Shown here piece by piece: positions 10,801 through 19,476 of a stretch of DNA of 64,000 nt. The notes under the pieces were generated by a model. That model was not told the DNA's origin. It made no database searches and was given only the letters and a program-made list of their open reading frames with translations. The translations under genes were made by a program, and so were the position numbers. The DNA is from Pseudomonadota bacterium (GTDB taxonomy: Bacteria; Pseudomonadota; Gammaproteobacteria; Xanthomonadales; Xanthomonadaceae): contig JAEZYE010000034.1 in the NCBI GenBank assembly GCA_023419315.1, positions 12,316 to 76,315 on the forward strand, written 5' to 3'. Numbering within the stretch: the stretch's first letter is position 1; the number at the start of each line of letters is the position of its first letter.

Positions 10801-12186
10801 TCAGTCCAGCAACTTGCCGGGATTCATCAGCCCGTTCGGATCCAGCACGCGCTTGATGCCGCGCATGACCGCGATTTCCGCCGCGTCGCGCGTGCTTTCC
10901 AGGTACGGCTTCTTGACCAGGCCGATGCCGTGTTCGGCGGAAATGCTGCCGCCGTGCCGCTGCAGCGAGGCCGCCAGCAGCTTGGTCACGTGTTCGCATT
11001 GCCGGACGAACTCGGCATCGTCCACGTCATCCGGCCTGAGCACGTTGATGTGCAGGTTGCCGTCGCCGATGTGGCCGAACCACACCACTTCGAACTGCGG
11101 GTACGCTTCGCCCAGCAGCGCCTGCGTTTCGGCCAGGAACGCCGGCATCGCCGAGATGCGCACCGACACATCGTTCTTGTACGGCCGGTAGCGCGCGAGG
11201 CTTTCGGTGATGCCTTCGCGCAGCCGCCACAACTGCGCGGCCTGCGCATCGCTCTGGCTGATCACGCCGTCGTTGACCCAGCCCTGCTCCATGCAGGCTT
11301 CGAACGCAGCCATCGCGACGGCTTCGCGTGCTTCGTCGCCGATCGCGAATTCGGTGACCACGTAATACGGATGCACCTCGGCGAACGGCGGCTGCGCGCC
11401 ATGCGCGAGCACGTGCTTGAGCGCGACGTCGGTGAAAAATTCGAACGCCTCCAGTTGCAACCGCTCGCGGAAGGCCGCGAACACCTGCATCAGCACCTCG
11501 AAGGACGGCAGCGCCAGCAGCATGACATTGGTCGGCGGCGGCGGATCGGTCAGGCGCAACGTCGCTTCCACGACGATGCCGAGCGTGCCTTCCGAACCGA
11601 TCACCAGATGGCGCAGGTCGTAGCCGCTGGAGTTCTTGATCAAGGCGCGATTGAGGTCGAGCAGTTCGCCTTCGCCGGTCACCAGTTTCAGTCCGGCAAT
11701 CCATTCGCGCGTGTTGCCGTAGCGGATGACGCGGATGCCGCCGGCATTGGTGGCGATGTTGCCGCCGATCGAGCAGGAACCGCGCGCGGCGAAATCCACT
11801 GGATACACCAGGCCGAGTTCGCGCGCCGCGTTGTGCACCGCTTCCAGCGCGATGCCGGGCTGCACGGTCAGCGTGCGATCCACTGCGTCATGCGCGAGGA
11901 CCTTGTTCATGCGCTCCAGGCTGACGACGAGTTCGCCATGGGCCGCGACCGCGCCGCCGGACAGGCCGGTCCGACCGCCCGACGGCACCAGCGCGATCTG
12001 GTTCGCATTCGCCCAGCGCACGATGCCCTGCACTTCCTCGATGCTGGCCGGCCACGCGATCGCCAGCGGTGCGGGCGTCCAGCGCCGGGTCCAGTCACGG
12101 CCGTAGTGTTCGAGTTCGGCGGCTTCGGTGGTCAGGCGCAGATCCGGGACGGACTGCTGCAACGCCTGCAAACGGGGATCGATCAT
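10801..12186 (-). CDS. FAD-linked oxidase, probable D-2-hydroxyglutarate dehydrogenase
   Basis: Flavoprotein of 461 residues with an N-terminal PCMH-type FAD-binding domain (VPSGGRTGLSGGAV and later SIGGNIATNAGG) and a C-terminal FAD-oxidase domain with the metal-binding HIGDGNLHINVL. This is the GlcD / D-lactate / D-2-hydroxyglutarate dehydrogenase family. I place the start at the ATG at 12186 (MIDPRLQALQ); the frame stays open to 12321, but the extra 45 residues look non-native. It is divergent from serA. SerA can reduce 2-oxoglutarate to D-2-hydroxyglutarate, and a D-2-hydroxyglutarate dehydrogenase is known to support serine synthesis in Pseudomonas stutzeri. The substrate assignment rests on that pairing. 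Confidence 0.8.
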   Translation of the reverse strand: MIDPRLQALQQSVPDLRLTTEAAELEHYGRDWTRRWTPAPLAIAWPASIEEVQGIVRWANANQIALVPSGGRTGLSGGAVAAHGELVVSLERMNKVLAHDAVDRTLTVQPGIALEAVHNAARELGLVYPVDFAARGSCSIGGNIATNAGGIRVIRYGNTREWIAGLKLVTGEGELLDLNRALIKNSSGYDLRHLVIGSEGTLGIVVEATLRLTDPPPPTNVMLLALPSFEVLMQVFAAFRERLQLEAFEFFTDVALKHVLAHGAQPPFAEVHPYYVVTEFAIGDEAREAVAMAAFEACMEQGWVNDGVISQSDAQAAQLWRLREGITESLARYRPYKNDVSVRISAMPAFLAETQALLGEAYPQFEVVWFGHIGDGNLHINVLRPDDVDDAEFVRQCEHVTKLLAASLQRHGGSISAEHGIGLVKKPYLESTRDAAEIAVMRGIKRVLDPNGLMNPGKLLD

Positions 12187-12380
12187 CGCGGAAACGGCAT
12201 GCGGGGGAGCGCCAGCGTGCCAGCGATGCCGGAAGCCGTCCATAGGGTTTTCGCGGCCGGTTTTTCGTTGCCGGGGAAACCATTCCCGCGCGCATCGCCG
12301 GGCTGTGACGCGATGCAGCATCCCGCGCCTGCTTCTGGCATAGTGGCGAGCCCCATCGCCGCTCTTTCGCTCGCTCTTCC

Positions 12381-13622
12381 ATGTCGACCAAGAAGACGTC
12401 GTACCCCAAGCAGGACATCCGCGTGCTGTTGCTGGAGGGTGTCAGCCAGACTGCCGTCGAAACCTTCCGCGCCGCCGGCTACAGCCAGATCGAATTCCAC
12501 GACAAGTCGCTGCCGGAGGACGAGCTCAAGCGGCGCATCGCCGAAGCGCACATCATCGGCATCCGTTCGCGCACGCATCTCACCGCCGACGTGCTCGCGC
12601 AGGCGCGCCGCCTGATTGCGGTGGGCTGCTTCTGCATCGGCACCAACCAGGTCGATCTCGACGCGGCGGAACTGGCCGGCATCCCGGTCTTCAATGCGCC
12701 TTACTCCAACACGCGCAGCGTCGCCGAACTGGTGATCGCGCAGACCATCATGCTGTTGCGCGGCGTGCCGCAGAAGAATGCCGAATGCCATCGCGGCGGC
12801 TGGTCCAAGTCGGCCGCGGGCAGCCATGAAGCGCGCGGCAAGACGCTGGGCATCATCGGCTACGGCCACATCGGAACGCAGGTCGGCGTGCTCGCCGAAT
12901 CCATCGGCATGAACGTCATCTTCCACGACATCGAAACCAAGCTGTCGCTGGGCAATGCGCGTGCCGCGCACAGCCTGGACGATCTGCTCGAGCGCAGCGA
13001 TGTGGTCACCCTGCACGTGCCGGAAACCGCCGCGACGCAAGGCATGTTCGGCGCGCTGCAGATCGCGAAGATGAAGCTCGGCGCGCATCTCATCAATGCA
13101 TCCCGCGGCACGGTCGTCGATATCGACGCGCTGGCCGGCGCGCTGCAGTCCGGCGCCCTCGGCGGCGCGGCGGTGGACGTGTTCCCGGTCGAACCGAAGG
13201 GCAACAGCGAGTCCTTCGAGTCGCCGCTGCGCGGCATCGACCAGGTCATCCTCACGCCGCACGTCGGCGGCAGCACGCTGGAAGCTCAGGACAACATCGG
13301 CATCGAAGTGGCGGCCAAGCTGGTGCGCTACAGCGACAACGGTTCGACGCTGTCGGCGGTGAATTTCCCCGAAGTGACGCTGCCCGGCCACGACGGCAGC
13401 CGCCGCATCCTGCACATCCACCGCAACGTGCCCGGCGTGCTGTCGCAGATCAACGAAATCTTCAGCAAGCAGGGCGTCAACATCGACGGCCAGTACCTGC
13501 GCACGGATCCGAAGGTGGGCTACGTGGTCATCGACGTGACCGCCTCGGAAGAACAGAGCGACGCGCTGAAGGATGCACTGTCCGCGATTCCCGGAACGCT
13601 GCGCACGCGCATCCTCTACTGA
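12381..13622 (+). CDS. serA: D-3-phosphoglycerate dehydrogenase
   Basis: First enzyme of serine biosynthesis, oxidising 3-phosphoglycerate to 3-phosphohydroxypyruvate with NAD. At 413 residues it matches the E. coli-type SerA. Visible are the Rossmann motif GIIGYGHIGTQVG, the substrate/catalytic arginine in NASRGTVVD, the catalytic His in TPHVGGSTLEAQ, and a C-terminal ACT domain (about 335-413: HRNVPGVLSQINEIF) that senses serine in relatives. The 194-base divergent gap to the FAD-oxidase gene should hold both promoters. A HAD phosphatase starts one base after its stop. Confidence 0.95.
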   Translation: MSTKKTSYPKQDIRVLLLEGVSQTAVETFRAAGYSQIEFHDKSLPEDELKRRIAEAHIIGIRSRTHLTADVLAQARRLIAVGCFCIGTNQVDLDAAELAGIPVFNAPYSNTRSVAELVIAQTIMLLRGVPQKNAECHRGGWSKSAAGSHEARGKTLGIIGYGHIGTQVGVLAESIGMNVIFHDIETKLSLGNARAAHSLDDLLERSDVVTLHVPETAATQGMFGALQIAKMKLGAHLINASRGTVVDIDALAGALQSGALGGAAVDVFPVEPKGNSESFESPLRGIDQVILTPHVGGSTLEAQDNIGIEVAAKLVRYSDNGSTLSAVNFPEVTLPGHDGSRRILHIHRNVPGVLSQINEIFSKQGVNIDGQYLRTDPKVGYVVIDVTASEEQSDALKDALSAIPGTLRTRILY

Positions 13623-13623
13623 C

Positions 13624-14307
13624 ATGCGCCGCGCCAGCACCGCCTTCCTGTTCGACCTCGACGGCACGCTCGTCGACAGCGTCTACCAGCATGTGCTGGC
13701 CTGGAAGGAAGCGCTGGATCGCGAGGGCGTGGATCTGTCGGTATGGCGCATCCACCGCAAGATCGGCATGAGCGGCGGGCTGTTCACCCACATCCTGCTG
13801 CGCGAGACCGGACTGGACATCACCGAGGACCGGCTTGAACGGCTGCGCCGCTGGCACGCCGAAGCCTACGCGCGGCAGGCGGACCAGCGTGCGGTCAAGC
13901 CGCTGCCCGGCGCGCGCGAACTGCTGGCCTTCCTCAGCGAACAGGGCATTCCGTGGGGCATCGCCACCAGCGGCCGCATGGAAACGGCGGCGCACAATCT
14001 GGAGGCGCTGGGCGTGGACCCGGCGCGCGTGCCGGTGATCACCCGCGATCTCGTCCGCCATGCCAAGCCGGATCCGGATCTCTTCATCGCCGCGGCGGAG
14101 AAGCTCGGTGTGGAAATCGGTCAATCGCTGGTCATCGGCGACAGCATCTGGGACATGCTCGCCGCGCAACGCGCACGCGCGCTTGGCATCGGCCTGCTGT
14201 CCGGCGGTTACGGCCAGGAAGAACTGGAACGTGCCGGCGCTTTCCGTGTCTACGAAGATCCGGCGGACCTGCTTCGCCACATCGACGAAGTCGTCGCGCG
14301 CAGCTGA
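13624..14307 (+). CDS. HAD-superfamily hydrolase (phosphoglycolate phosphatase / phosphoglucomutase-like)
   Basis: A 227-residue HAD phosphatase with FDLDGTLVDS (nucleophile Asp11, acid/base Asp13), a helical cap after it, motif II in IATSGRM, the lysine in HAKPDPDLF and motif IV in VIGDSIWDM. The ATG at 13624 begins one base after the serA stop, so the genes are surely co-transcribed. It does not look like the usual phosphoserine phosphatase SerB, and the substrate cannot be read from the sequence. A phosphatase so tightly linked to serA might clear a phosphorylated side product of the serine pathway, but this is speculation. Confidence 0.8.
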   Translation: MRRASTAFLFDLDGTLVDSVYQHVLAWKEALDREGVDLSVWRIHRKIGMSGGLFTHILLRETGLDITEDRLERLRRWHAEAYARQADQRAVKPLPGARELLAFLSEQGIPWGIATSGRMETAAHNLEALGVDPARVPVITRDLVRHAKPDPDLFIAAAEKLGVEIGQSLVIGDSIWDMLAAQRARALGIGLLSGGYGQEELERAGAFRVYEDPADLLRHIDEVVARS

Positions 14308-14317
14308 CCGTTGCGTC

Positions 14318-14854
14318 CTACGCGGTGCGGGCCTGCCACTTGCGGGCCATGCGGCTCAATGACGGATCCGCGTCACCGGCCATCGCGGCGATATCGCGCC
14401 ATGCCAGATCCAGCGACTCCTCGCTGACCACGTACTGCTCGCTGCCGCCGGCGCGCACGACGTAGCGCACGTCGTAGTGCCAGTGCCCGGGCACGCCCTT
14501 GCGCTCGGGGATCCAATGCCGATCGAGATCGAAGATGGCCGGCTCCACCGTCAGATCCGTCAGGCCGGATTCTTCCTCGGCTTCCTTCAAGGCGACCTGC
14601 GCCATGTCGGTGTCGCCGTCGGCGTGACCGCCCAGTTGCAGCCAGCGATCCAGCTTGCGGTGATGGGTCATGAGGATGCGCTGTCCGTCCGCGCTCACCA
14701 GCCAGCATCCGCCAGTGAAATGACCTTCGATCCGTTCGCGCCGGAAGGGATCCTGCGGGTCTGCGAGCAGTGCGAGGAATTCGTCCACGACAGCCGCTTC
14801 TTCGGGCCAGCGCTGGAGGTAGTCGGACAGTTGCGCGTCAAGTGCCGTGTTCAT
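14318..14854 (-). CDS. NUDIX hydrolase
   Basis: A 178-residue NUDIX protein. The box runs from GGHADGDTD to KEAEEESGL, keeping the metal-binding glutamates of the RExxEExG core, with Lys for the usual Arg and Asp in place of one loop Glu. Such enzymes hydrolyse nucleoside diphosphate derivatives; the substrate is unknown. The start is taken at the ATG at 14854 (MNTALDAQ), since upstream codons in the open frame do not resemble a NUDIX N-terminus. It converges with the serA-HAD pair. Confidence 0.85.
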   Translation of the reverse strand: MNTALDAQLSDYLQRWPEEAAVVDEFLALLADPQDPFRRERIEGHFTGGCWLVSADGQRILMTHHRKLDRWLQLGGHADGDTDMAQVALKEAEEESGLTDLTVEPAIFDLDRHWIPERKGVPGHWHYDVRYVVRAGGSEQYVVSEESLDLAWRDIAAMAGDADPSLSRMARKWQARTA

Positions 14855-15045
14855 TCTTTGCAGCGTTTTCCGTGAACAGGGTACGTCCCTGTCGGCAGGC
14901 GGCGATTGTGCCGAATCCGCCACGCAAGCGGTACTTACCGTGCTTGTGTGACGTGGATGCGACAGGTAAGGTGCGGCAAGCCCGTGGTCGGCCCCAGGGG
15001 GGGTCGCCACGCCTTTTGCCAGTCTTTCGCCTTTGGGGACATCGC

Positions 15046-16560
15046 ATGCTTTTTTGGCGCGTCAAACCGCTCGACAAGATTCTTGAAACCGCGGAAAAGA
15101 AATCGCTCAAGCGCCAATTGGGCGCCACCCAGCTGACCCTGCTGGGCGTTGGCGCCGTCATCGGCACCGGCATTTTCGTGTTGACCGCCGAAGCCGGCCA
15201 GAAAGCCGGTCCCGGCATGATGGTGGCCTTCGTCATCGCCGCGATTGTCTGCGGGCTGGCCGCGCTGGCCTACTCGGAACTGGCCTCGATGGTGCCGGTG
15301 TCCGGTTCGGCTTACACCTATACCTACGGCGTGCTGGGCGAACTGATCGCCTGGATCGTCGGCTGGGCGCTCGGCCTCGAATACGGCATCGGCGCGGCGG
15401 TGGTGACCGTCGGCTGGGCCGGTTACATGAATGGCCTGCTTGCCCACACCGATCTCTTCGGGCTGGTGCAGCCTGGCGCGCTCGCGCTGCCGGAAGCCCT
15501 GCGCGCCGGTCCCTTCGCAGGCGGCAGCTTCAACCTGCTCGCCTTCCTCATCGCGCTGGTGGTGACCTGGCTGCTGGTCATCGGCACCTCCAAGAGCGCC
15601 AAGGTCAACGCCGTGCTGGTGGCGATCAAGATCACCGCGCTGACGCTGTTCATCGTCATCGCGCTGCCGGTGGCGACCTCCAACACCGAAAACTTCTCGC
15701 CGTTCCTGCCCGGTGGCTGGGGCAGCCCGCTGGGCGGTGTCGGCGTGCTCGGCGCGGCGGCTTCGATCTTCTTCGCCTATGTCGGCTTCGACGCCATCTC
15801 GACGGCGGCGGAAGAAACCAAGAACCCCAACCGCAACATCCCGATCGGCCTGATCGGTTCGCTCGCGATCTGCACCATCTTCTACCTGCTGGTCGGCTAC
15901 GCCGCGGTCGGCGCGGCGGGTGCGCAGCCGATCATGGGGCCGAACGGCATTCCGCTCGAACCCGGCAGCGCCGCATTCGCCGCCGCCTGCGCCGGCTCCG
16001 ACGCGCTGGTCTGCAGCAACGAACCGCTGGCCCATGTGTTGCGCGTGATCGGCTGGCCGAACCTGGGCAACTGGATCGGCATCGCCGCCGTCCTCGCCCT
16101 GCCCTCCGTGATCCTGATGATGATGTTCGGCCAGACCCGCATCTTCTTCACCATGTCGCGCGACGGCCTGCTGCCCGAAAAGCTTTCGCGCGTGCATCCG
16201 ACCTTCCACACGCCGCACGTCATCACCGTGGTGACCGGCCTGGTGGTCGCGTTCTGCGGTGGCCTGTTCCCGGTCGGCAAGCTGGCCGATACCTCGAACT
16301 CCGGCACGCTGCTGGCGTTCGCGATGGTCGCCATCGGCGTGCTGGTGCTGCGCAAGCAGCAGCCGAACCGTCCGCGTCCGTTCCGCACGCCGTTCGCGTG
16401 GATCGTGTGCCCGCTGGCGGTCGCAGGCTGCCTGTTGCTGTTCGTCAACCTGAGCATGGTTGCCAAGGTGGTGTTCGCCGCCTGGGCGGTGGTGGGCCTG
16501 ATCATCTACTGGCTCTACGGATACCGCCGCAGCCATCTGGTGCGGGAACCCGCCAACTGA
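15046..16560 (+). CDS. APC-family amino acid permease (first of a tandem pair)
   Basis: A 504-residue inner-membrane transporter with about 12 hydrophobic helices. TM1 carries the APC substrate-binding loop GVGAVIGTGIFVLT, and SMVPVSGSAYTYTYGVLGEL is typical of cationic/neutral amino acid transporters of the CAT/YfnA type. The ATG at 15046 is preceded by a GGGGAC purine stretch. The protein ends in HLVREPAN and is followed by a hairpin terminator at 16578-16606. It is clearly paralogous to the next gene. The substrate is not readable. Confidence 0.88.
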   Translation: MLFWRVKPLDKILETAEKKSLKRQLGATQLTLLGVGAVIGTGIFVLTAEAGQKAGPGMMVAFVIAAIVCGLAALAYSELASMVPVSGSAYTYTYGVLGELIAWIVGWALGLEYGIGAAVVTVGWAGYMNGLLAHTDLFGLVQPGALALPEALRAGPFAGGSFNLLAFLIALVVTWLLVIGTSKSAKVNAVLVAIKITALTLFIVIALPVATSNTENFSPFLPGGWGSPLGGVGVLGAAASIFFAYVGFDAISTAAEETKNPNRNIPIGLIGSLAICTIFYLLVGYAAVGAAGAQPIMGPNGIPLEPGSAAFAAACAGSDALVCSNEPLAHVLRVIGWPNLGNWIGIAAVLALPSVILMMMFGQTRIFFTMSRDGLLPEKLSRVHPTFHTPHVITVVTGLVVAFCGGLFPVGKLADTSNSGTLLAFAMVAIGVLVLRKQQPNRPRPFRTPFAWIVCPLAVAGCLLLFVNLSMVAKVVFAAWAVVGLIIYWLYGYRRSHLVREPAN

Positions 16561-16577
16561 TGCGTCATCTTCAAGAA

Positions 16578-16606
16578 GGGGCCGGCCGTTGGGCCGGCCT
16601 TTCTCT
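16578..16606 (+). terminator. Rho-independent terminator between the two permeases
   Basis: Stem GGCCGGCC (16580-16587), loop GTTG, stem GGCCGGCC (16592-16599), followed by the T-rich TTTCTCTT. It sits 18 bases after the first permease stop and 30 bases before the second permease start, so the second permease may have its own promoter or rely on read-through. Confidence 0.7.
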
Positions 16607-16635
16607 TGTCCGCACCCCTTGCTCCGGATTACTGC

Positions 16636-18060
16636 ATGAAACAGCTATTCGCCACCAAGCATCCCCACGCCAGCCATAGCGATGCCGACGGACTGAGCCT
16701 GCACCGCACCCTCGGTCCGTGGGGCCTGACCGCACTGGGCATCGGCGCCGTCATCGGCGGCGGCATTTTCGTCATCACCGGCCAGGCCGCGGCGGATCAC
16801 GCCGGCCCGGCCATCATGCTGTCGTTCGTGCTCGCCGCCATCTGCTGCACCTTCTGCGCGCTGGCCTACGCCGAGTTCGCGGCGATGGTGCCGGTGTCCG
16901 GCAGCGCCTACACGTACACCTACGCGACGCTGGGCGAACTGGCGGCGTGGTTCATCGGCTGGATGCTGGTGCTCGAATACGGCGTCTCCGCGTCAGCGGT
17001 GGCGGTGAGCTGGACCGGCTACTTCCTCAGCCTGCTGCAGCATTTCGATATCTATCTGCCGAAAGCGCTGGTCAGCGCGCCGCTGGATGCGCAGCTGCGT
17101 CCGACCGGCGCCATCGCCAACCTGCCGGCCGCCGCCATCGTCCTGCTGCTGACCTGGCTGTGCTACGTCGGCATCCGCAAGTCGTCGGCGATGAACATGG
17201 CGATGGTCGTGCTGAAGACCGGCCTGATCGTGCTGGTCATCCTGGCAGGCTGGAAGTACGTGGACCCGGCCAACTGGCAGCCCTTCATTCCCGCCAGCGA
17301 AGGTCCGGGCAAATACGGCTTCGACGGCGTGCTGCGTGGCGCGGCGCTGGTGTTCTTCGCCTACATCGGCTTCGAGGCGGTGTCCGTCGCCGCGCAGGAA
17401 TCGCACAAGCCGCAGCGTGATCTGCCCATCGGCATGCTGCTTTCGCTGGCGATCTGCACGGTGCTGTACATCGCGATGGCCGCCGTGATGACCGGCCTCG
17501 TGCCCTACACCCTGCTCGGCACGGACGAGCCCGTGGTCACCGCGGTGGCCGCGCATCCCGAGCTGGGCTGGCTGCGCGTCGTGGTCGAAGTCGGCGCACT
17601 CATCGGTCTGTCTTCGGTCGTGCTGGTGATGATCATCGGCCAACCGCGCATCTTCATGATCATGGCGCGCGACGGCCTGATGCCGAAGGTGTTCACCCGC
17701 ATCCATCCGGAGTACCGCACACCGCACATCAACACGGTCATCACCGGTATCGGCATCGCGGTGCTGGCGGCGCTGTTCCCGCTCGACGTGCTGGGCGAAC
17801 TGACGTCGATGGGCACGCTCATCGCCTTCGCGTCCGTATGCGCGGGCGTGCTGATCCTGCGTCGCACGCAGCCGGATCTGCCGCGTCCGTTCCGCATTCC
17901 CTTCGTCTGGTTCGTCTGCCTGGCCGGCATCTTCTGCTGCATGGCGCTGCTGTCGACGATGACTGCGCACAACTGGATGCTGATGCTGGTGTGGACCGCG
18001 TTCGGCTTCCTGATCTATTTCCTCTACGGCTACCGGCACAGCCGCATGCGCGGCGGCTGA
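16636..18060 (+). CDS. APC-family amino acid permease (second of a tandem pair)
   Basis: A 474-residue paralogue of the preceding permease, sharing GIGAVIGGGIFVITGQA in TM1 and the block AMVPVSGSAYTYTYATLGEL. About 12 helices are visible. The ATG at 16636 (MKQLFATKH) fits the homologous N-terminus; an in-frame TTG at 16606 overlaps the terminator tail and is less likely. No strong Shine-Dalgarno is visible. Tandem duplication followed by divergence, perhaps with different substrates, is the simplest reading. Confidence 0.88.
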   Translation: MKQLFATKHPHASHSDADGLSLHRTLGPWGLTALGIGAVIGGGIFVITGQAAADHAGPAIMLSFVLAAICCTFCALAYAEFAAMVPVSGSAYTYTYATLGELAAWFIGWMLVLEYGVSASAVAVSWTGYFLSLLQHFDIYLPKALVSAPLDAQLRPTGAIANLPAAAIVLLLTWLCYVGIRKSSAMNMAMVVLKTGLIVLVILAGWKYVDPANWQPFIPASEGPGKYGFDGVLRGAALVFFAYIGFEAVSVAAQESHKPQRDLPIGMLLSLAICTVLYIAMAAVMTGLVPYTLLGTDEPVVTAVAAHPELGWLRVVVEVGALIGLSSVVLVMIIGQPRIFMIMARDGLMPKVFTRIHPEYRTPHINTVITGIGIAVLAALFPLDVLGELTSMGTLIAFASVCAGVLILRRTQPDLPRPFRIPFVWFVCLAGIFCCMALLSTMTAHNWMLMLVWTAFGFLIYFLYGYRHSRMRGG

Positions 18061-18092
18061 GGCCGGCGCACACGGGCACGCGCGGGGGCGCG

Positions 18093-18098
18093 TAAACT
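18093..18098 (+). promoter_or_regulatory. -10-like box of mtnB with leaderless spacing
   Basis: TAAACT six bases before the mtnB ATG. With the usual 6-7 base distance from -10 to the transcription start, the message would begin at or beside the ATG, so it would be leaderless. No good -35 is visible. The same geometry is seen at sufE and yidD. Confidence 0.4.
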
Positions 18099-18104
18099 AG
18101 CGGC

Positions 18105-18749
18105 ATGAACACGCCCCCGCCCTATGACACCGGCCGCCTGCGCGAACTGGCGCAGTTGCTCATCGGCAACATCCGCGAGCTTTCGCAGGCCGGCTGGACG
18201 CCCGCCACCAGCAGCAACTTCTCGCACCGGCTGGATGATCGCCACGCGGCGATCACCGTGTCCGGCCGCGACAAGGGCCGGCTGGTGGAAGACGACATCA
18301 TGGTCGTCGATTTCGACGGCAAGGCCGTCGGCAGCGATCATCGGCCCTCCGCCGAAACCCTGCTGCACACCCAGCTGTACCGCCGCTTTCCCGACATCGG
18401 CTGCGTGCTGCACACGCATTCGCCGGTGCAGACGATCGCTTCGCGCCTCTATGCCGGCGCCGGCCACGTGCATCTGGAAGGCTACGAACTGCTCAAGGCA
18501 TTCGCCGGCAACAGCACGCATGAAATCGAAGTGGACGTGCCGGTCTTCAGCAACACCCAGGACATGCATACGTTGGCCGCGCAGGTCGACGCCCTGCTGG
18601 ATCGCCAGCCGCTGTGGGGTTACCTGATTGACGGCCACGGCCTCTACGCCTGGGGCCGCGACATGGCCGAAGCGCGTCGCCATCTGGAAGCCTTCGAGTT
18701 CCTGTTCCATTGCGAACTGGAACTGCGCAAGCTCGGTTGTCGCCGCTGA
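18105..18749 (+). CDS. mtnB: Methylthioribulose-1-phosphate dehydratase
   Basis: Class II aldolase-like zinc enzyme of 214 residues, converting methylthioribulose-1-P to diketomethylthiopentyl-1-P in methionine salvage. Metal ligands are visible in CVLHTHSPV and in IDGHGLYAWG; TPATSSNFSHR and ITVSGRDKG are family hallmarks. It is followed by mtnD and mtnC in the same direction, which confirms the assignment. No mtnA is in the window. Confidence 0.95.
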   Translation: MNTPPPYDTGRLRELAQLLIGNIRELSQAGWTPATSSNFSHRLDDRHAAITVSGRDKGRLVEDDIMVVDFDGKAVGSDHRPSAETLLHTQLYRRFPDIGCVLHTHSPVQTIASRLYAGAGHVHLEGYELLKAFAGNSTHEIEVDVPVFSNTQDMHTLAAQVDALLDRQPLWGYLIDGHGLYAWGRDMAEARRHLEAFEFLFHCELELRKLGCRR

Positions 18750-18839
18750 TCGCATGCGCCGGGCCGGCTTTGCGTTTATACCCGGCGGAAACCCCGCGCC
18801 TGTTACCCTTCCCGCCCCCACGAGTCGAGCCACACCGCC

Positions 18840-19400
18840 ATGACCCGCCTTCGCGTTTTCAGTGACAGCGATCCGGCGACCCCGGAATTCGCCAGCTACG
18901 ACCCCGATTTCATCGCCACCGAGCTGCAGAAGATCGGGGTGACCTTCGAACGCTGGAAAGCCAGCAAACCGATCCAGCCGGGCGCCGCGCCCGAAGAAGT
19001 GATGGAGGCCTACCGCGCGGACATCGACCGCCTCGTGGCCGAACGCGGCTTCAAGTCGGTGGACGTCGTCAGCATCGCGCCGGACAACCCGAAGCGCGAA
19101 GAGCTGCGCGCCAAGTTCCTCGACGAGCATTTCCACAAGGAAGACGAAGTGCGCTTCTTCGTGGCCGGCTCCGGCCTGTTCAACCTGCACGTCGGCGACA
19201 AGGTCTACGAAGTGGAATGCGTGCAGGACGATCTGATCGCCGTGCCCGATGGCGCAACGCACTGGTTCGACATGGGACCGGAGCCGCACTTCGTTGCAAT
19301 CCGCTTCTTCACCGAGCCGGATGGCTGGGTCGGCCATTTCACCGGCACGCCGATCGCCAGGCAGTTCCCGCGCTACGACGGCCTGACCAAGCCGGAGTGA
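18840..19400 (+). CDS. mtnD: Acireductone dioxygenase
   Basis: Cupin of 186 residues that oxidises acireductone to ketomethylthiobutyrate (Fe form) or makes an off-pathway product (Ni form). The metal-binding residues are in HFHKEDEVRFF (two His and Glu) and in GATHWFDMG (last His). Length and order match the bacterial family. It lies 90 bases after mtnB and 76 bases before mtnC. Confidence 0.95.
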   Translation: MTRLRVFSDSDPATPEFASYDPDFIATELQKIGVTFERWKASKPIQPGAAPEEVMEAYRADIDRLVAERGFKSVDVVSIAPDNPKREELRAKFLDEHFHKEDEVRFFVAGSGLFNLHVGDKVYEVECVQDDLIAVPDGATHWFDMGPEPHFVAIRFFTEPDGWVGHFTGTPIARQFPRYDGLTKPE

Positions 19401-19476
19401 TGCGTCCGCGCGACACCTGAAACACCGCGACGGGAGGAGCAATGCGTCCCGTCGCCGTGTCGGCTCCCACCCCGCA

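Noticed and set aside
10930..12615. Plus-strand frame of about 560 codons
   Set aside because: Antisense shadow of the FAD oxidase gene; no motifs.
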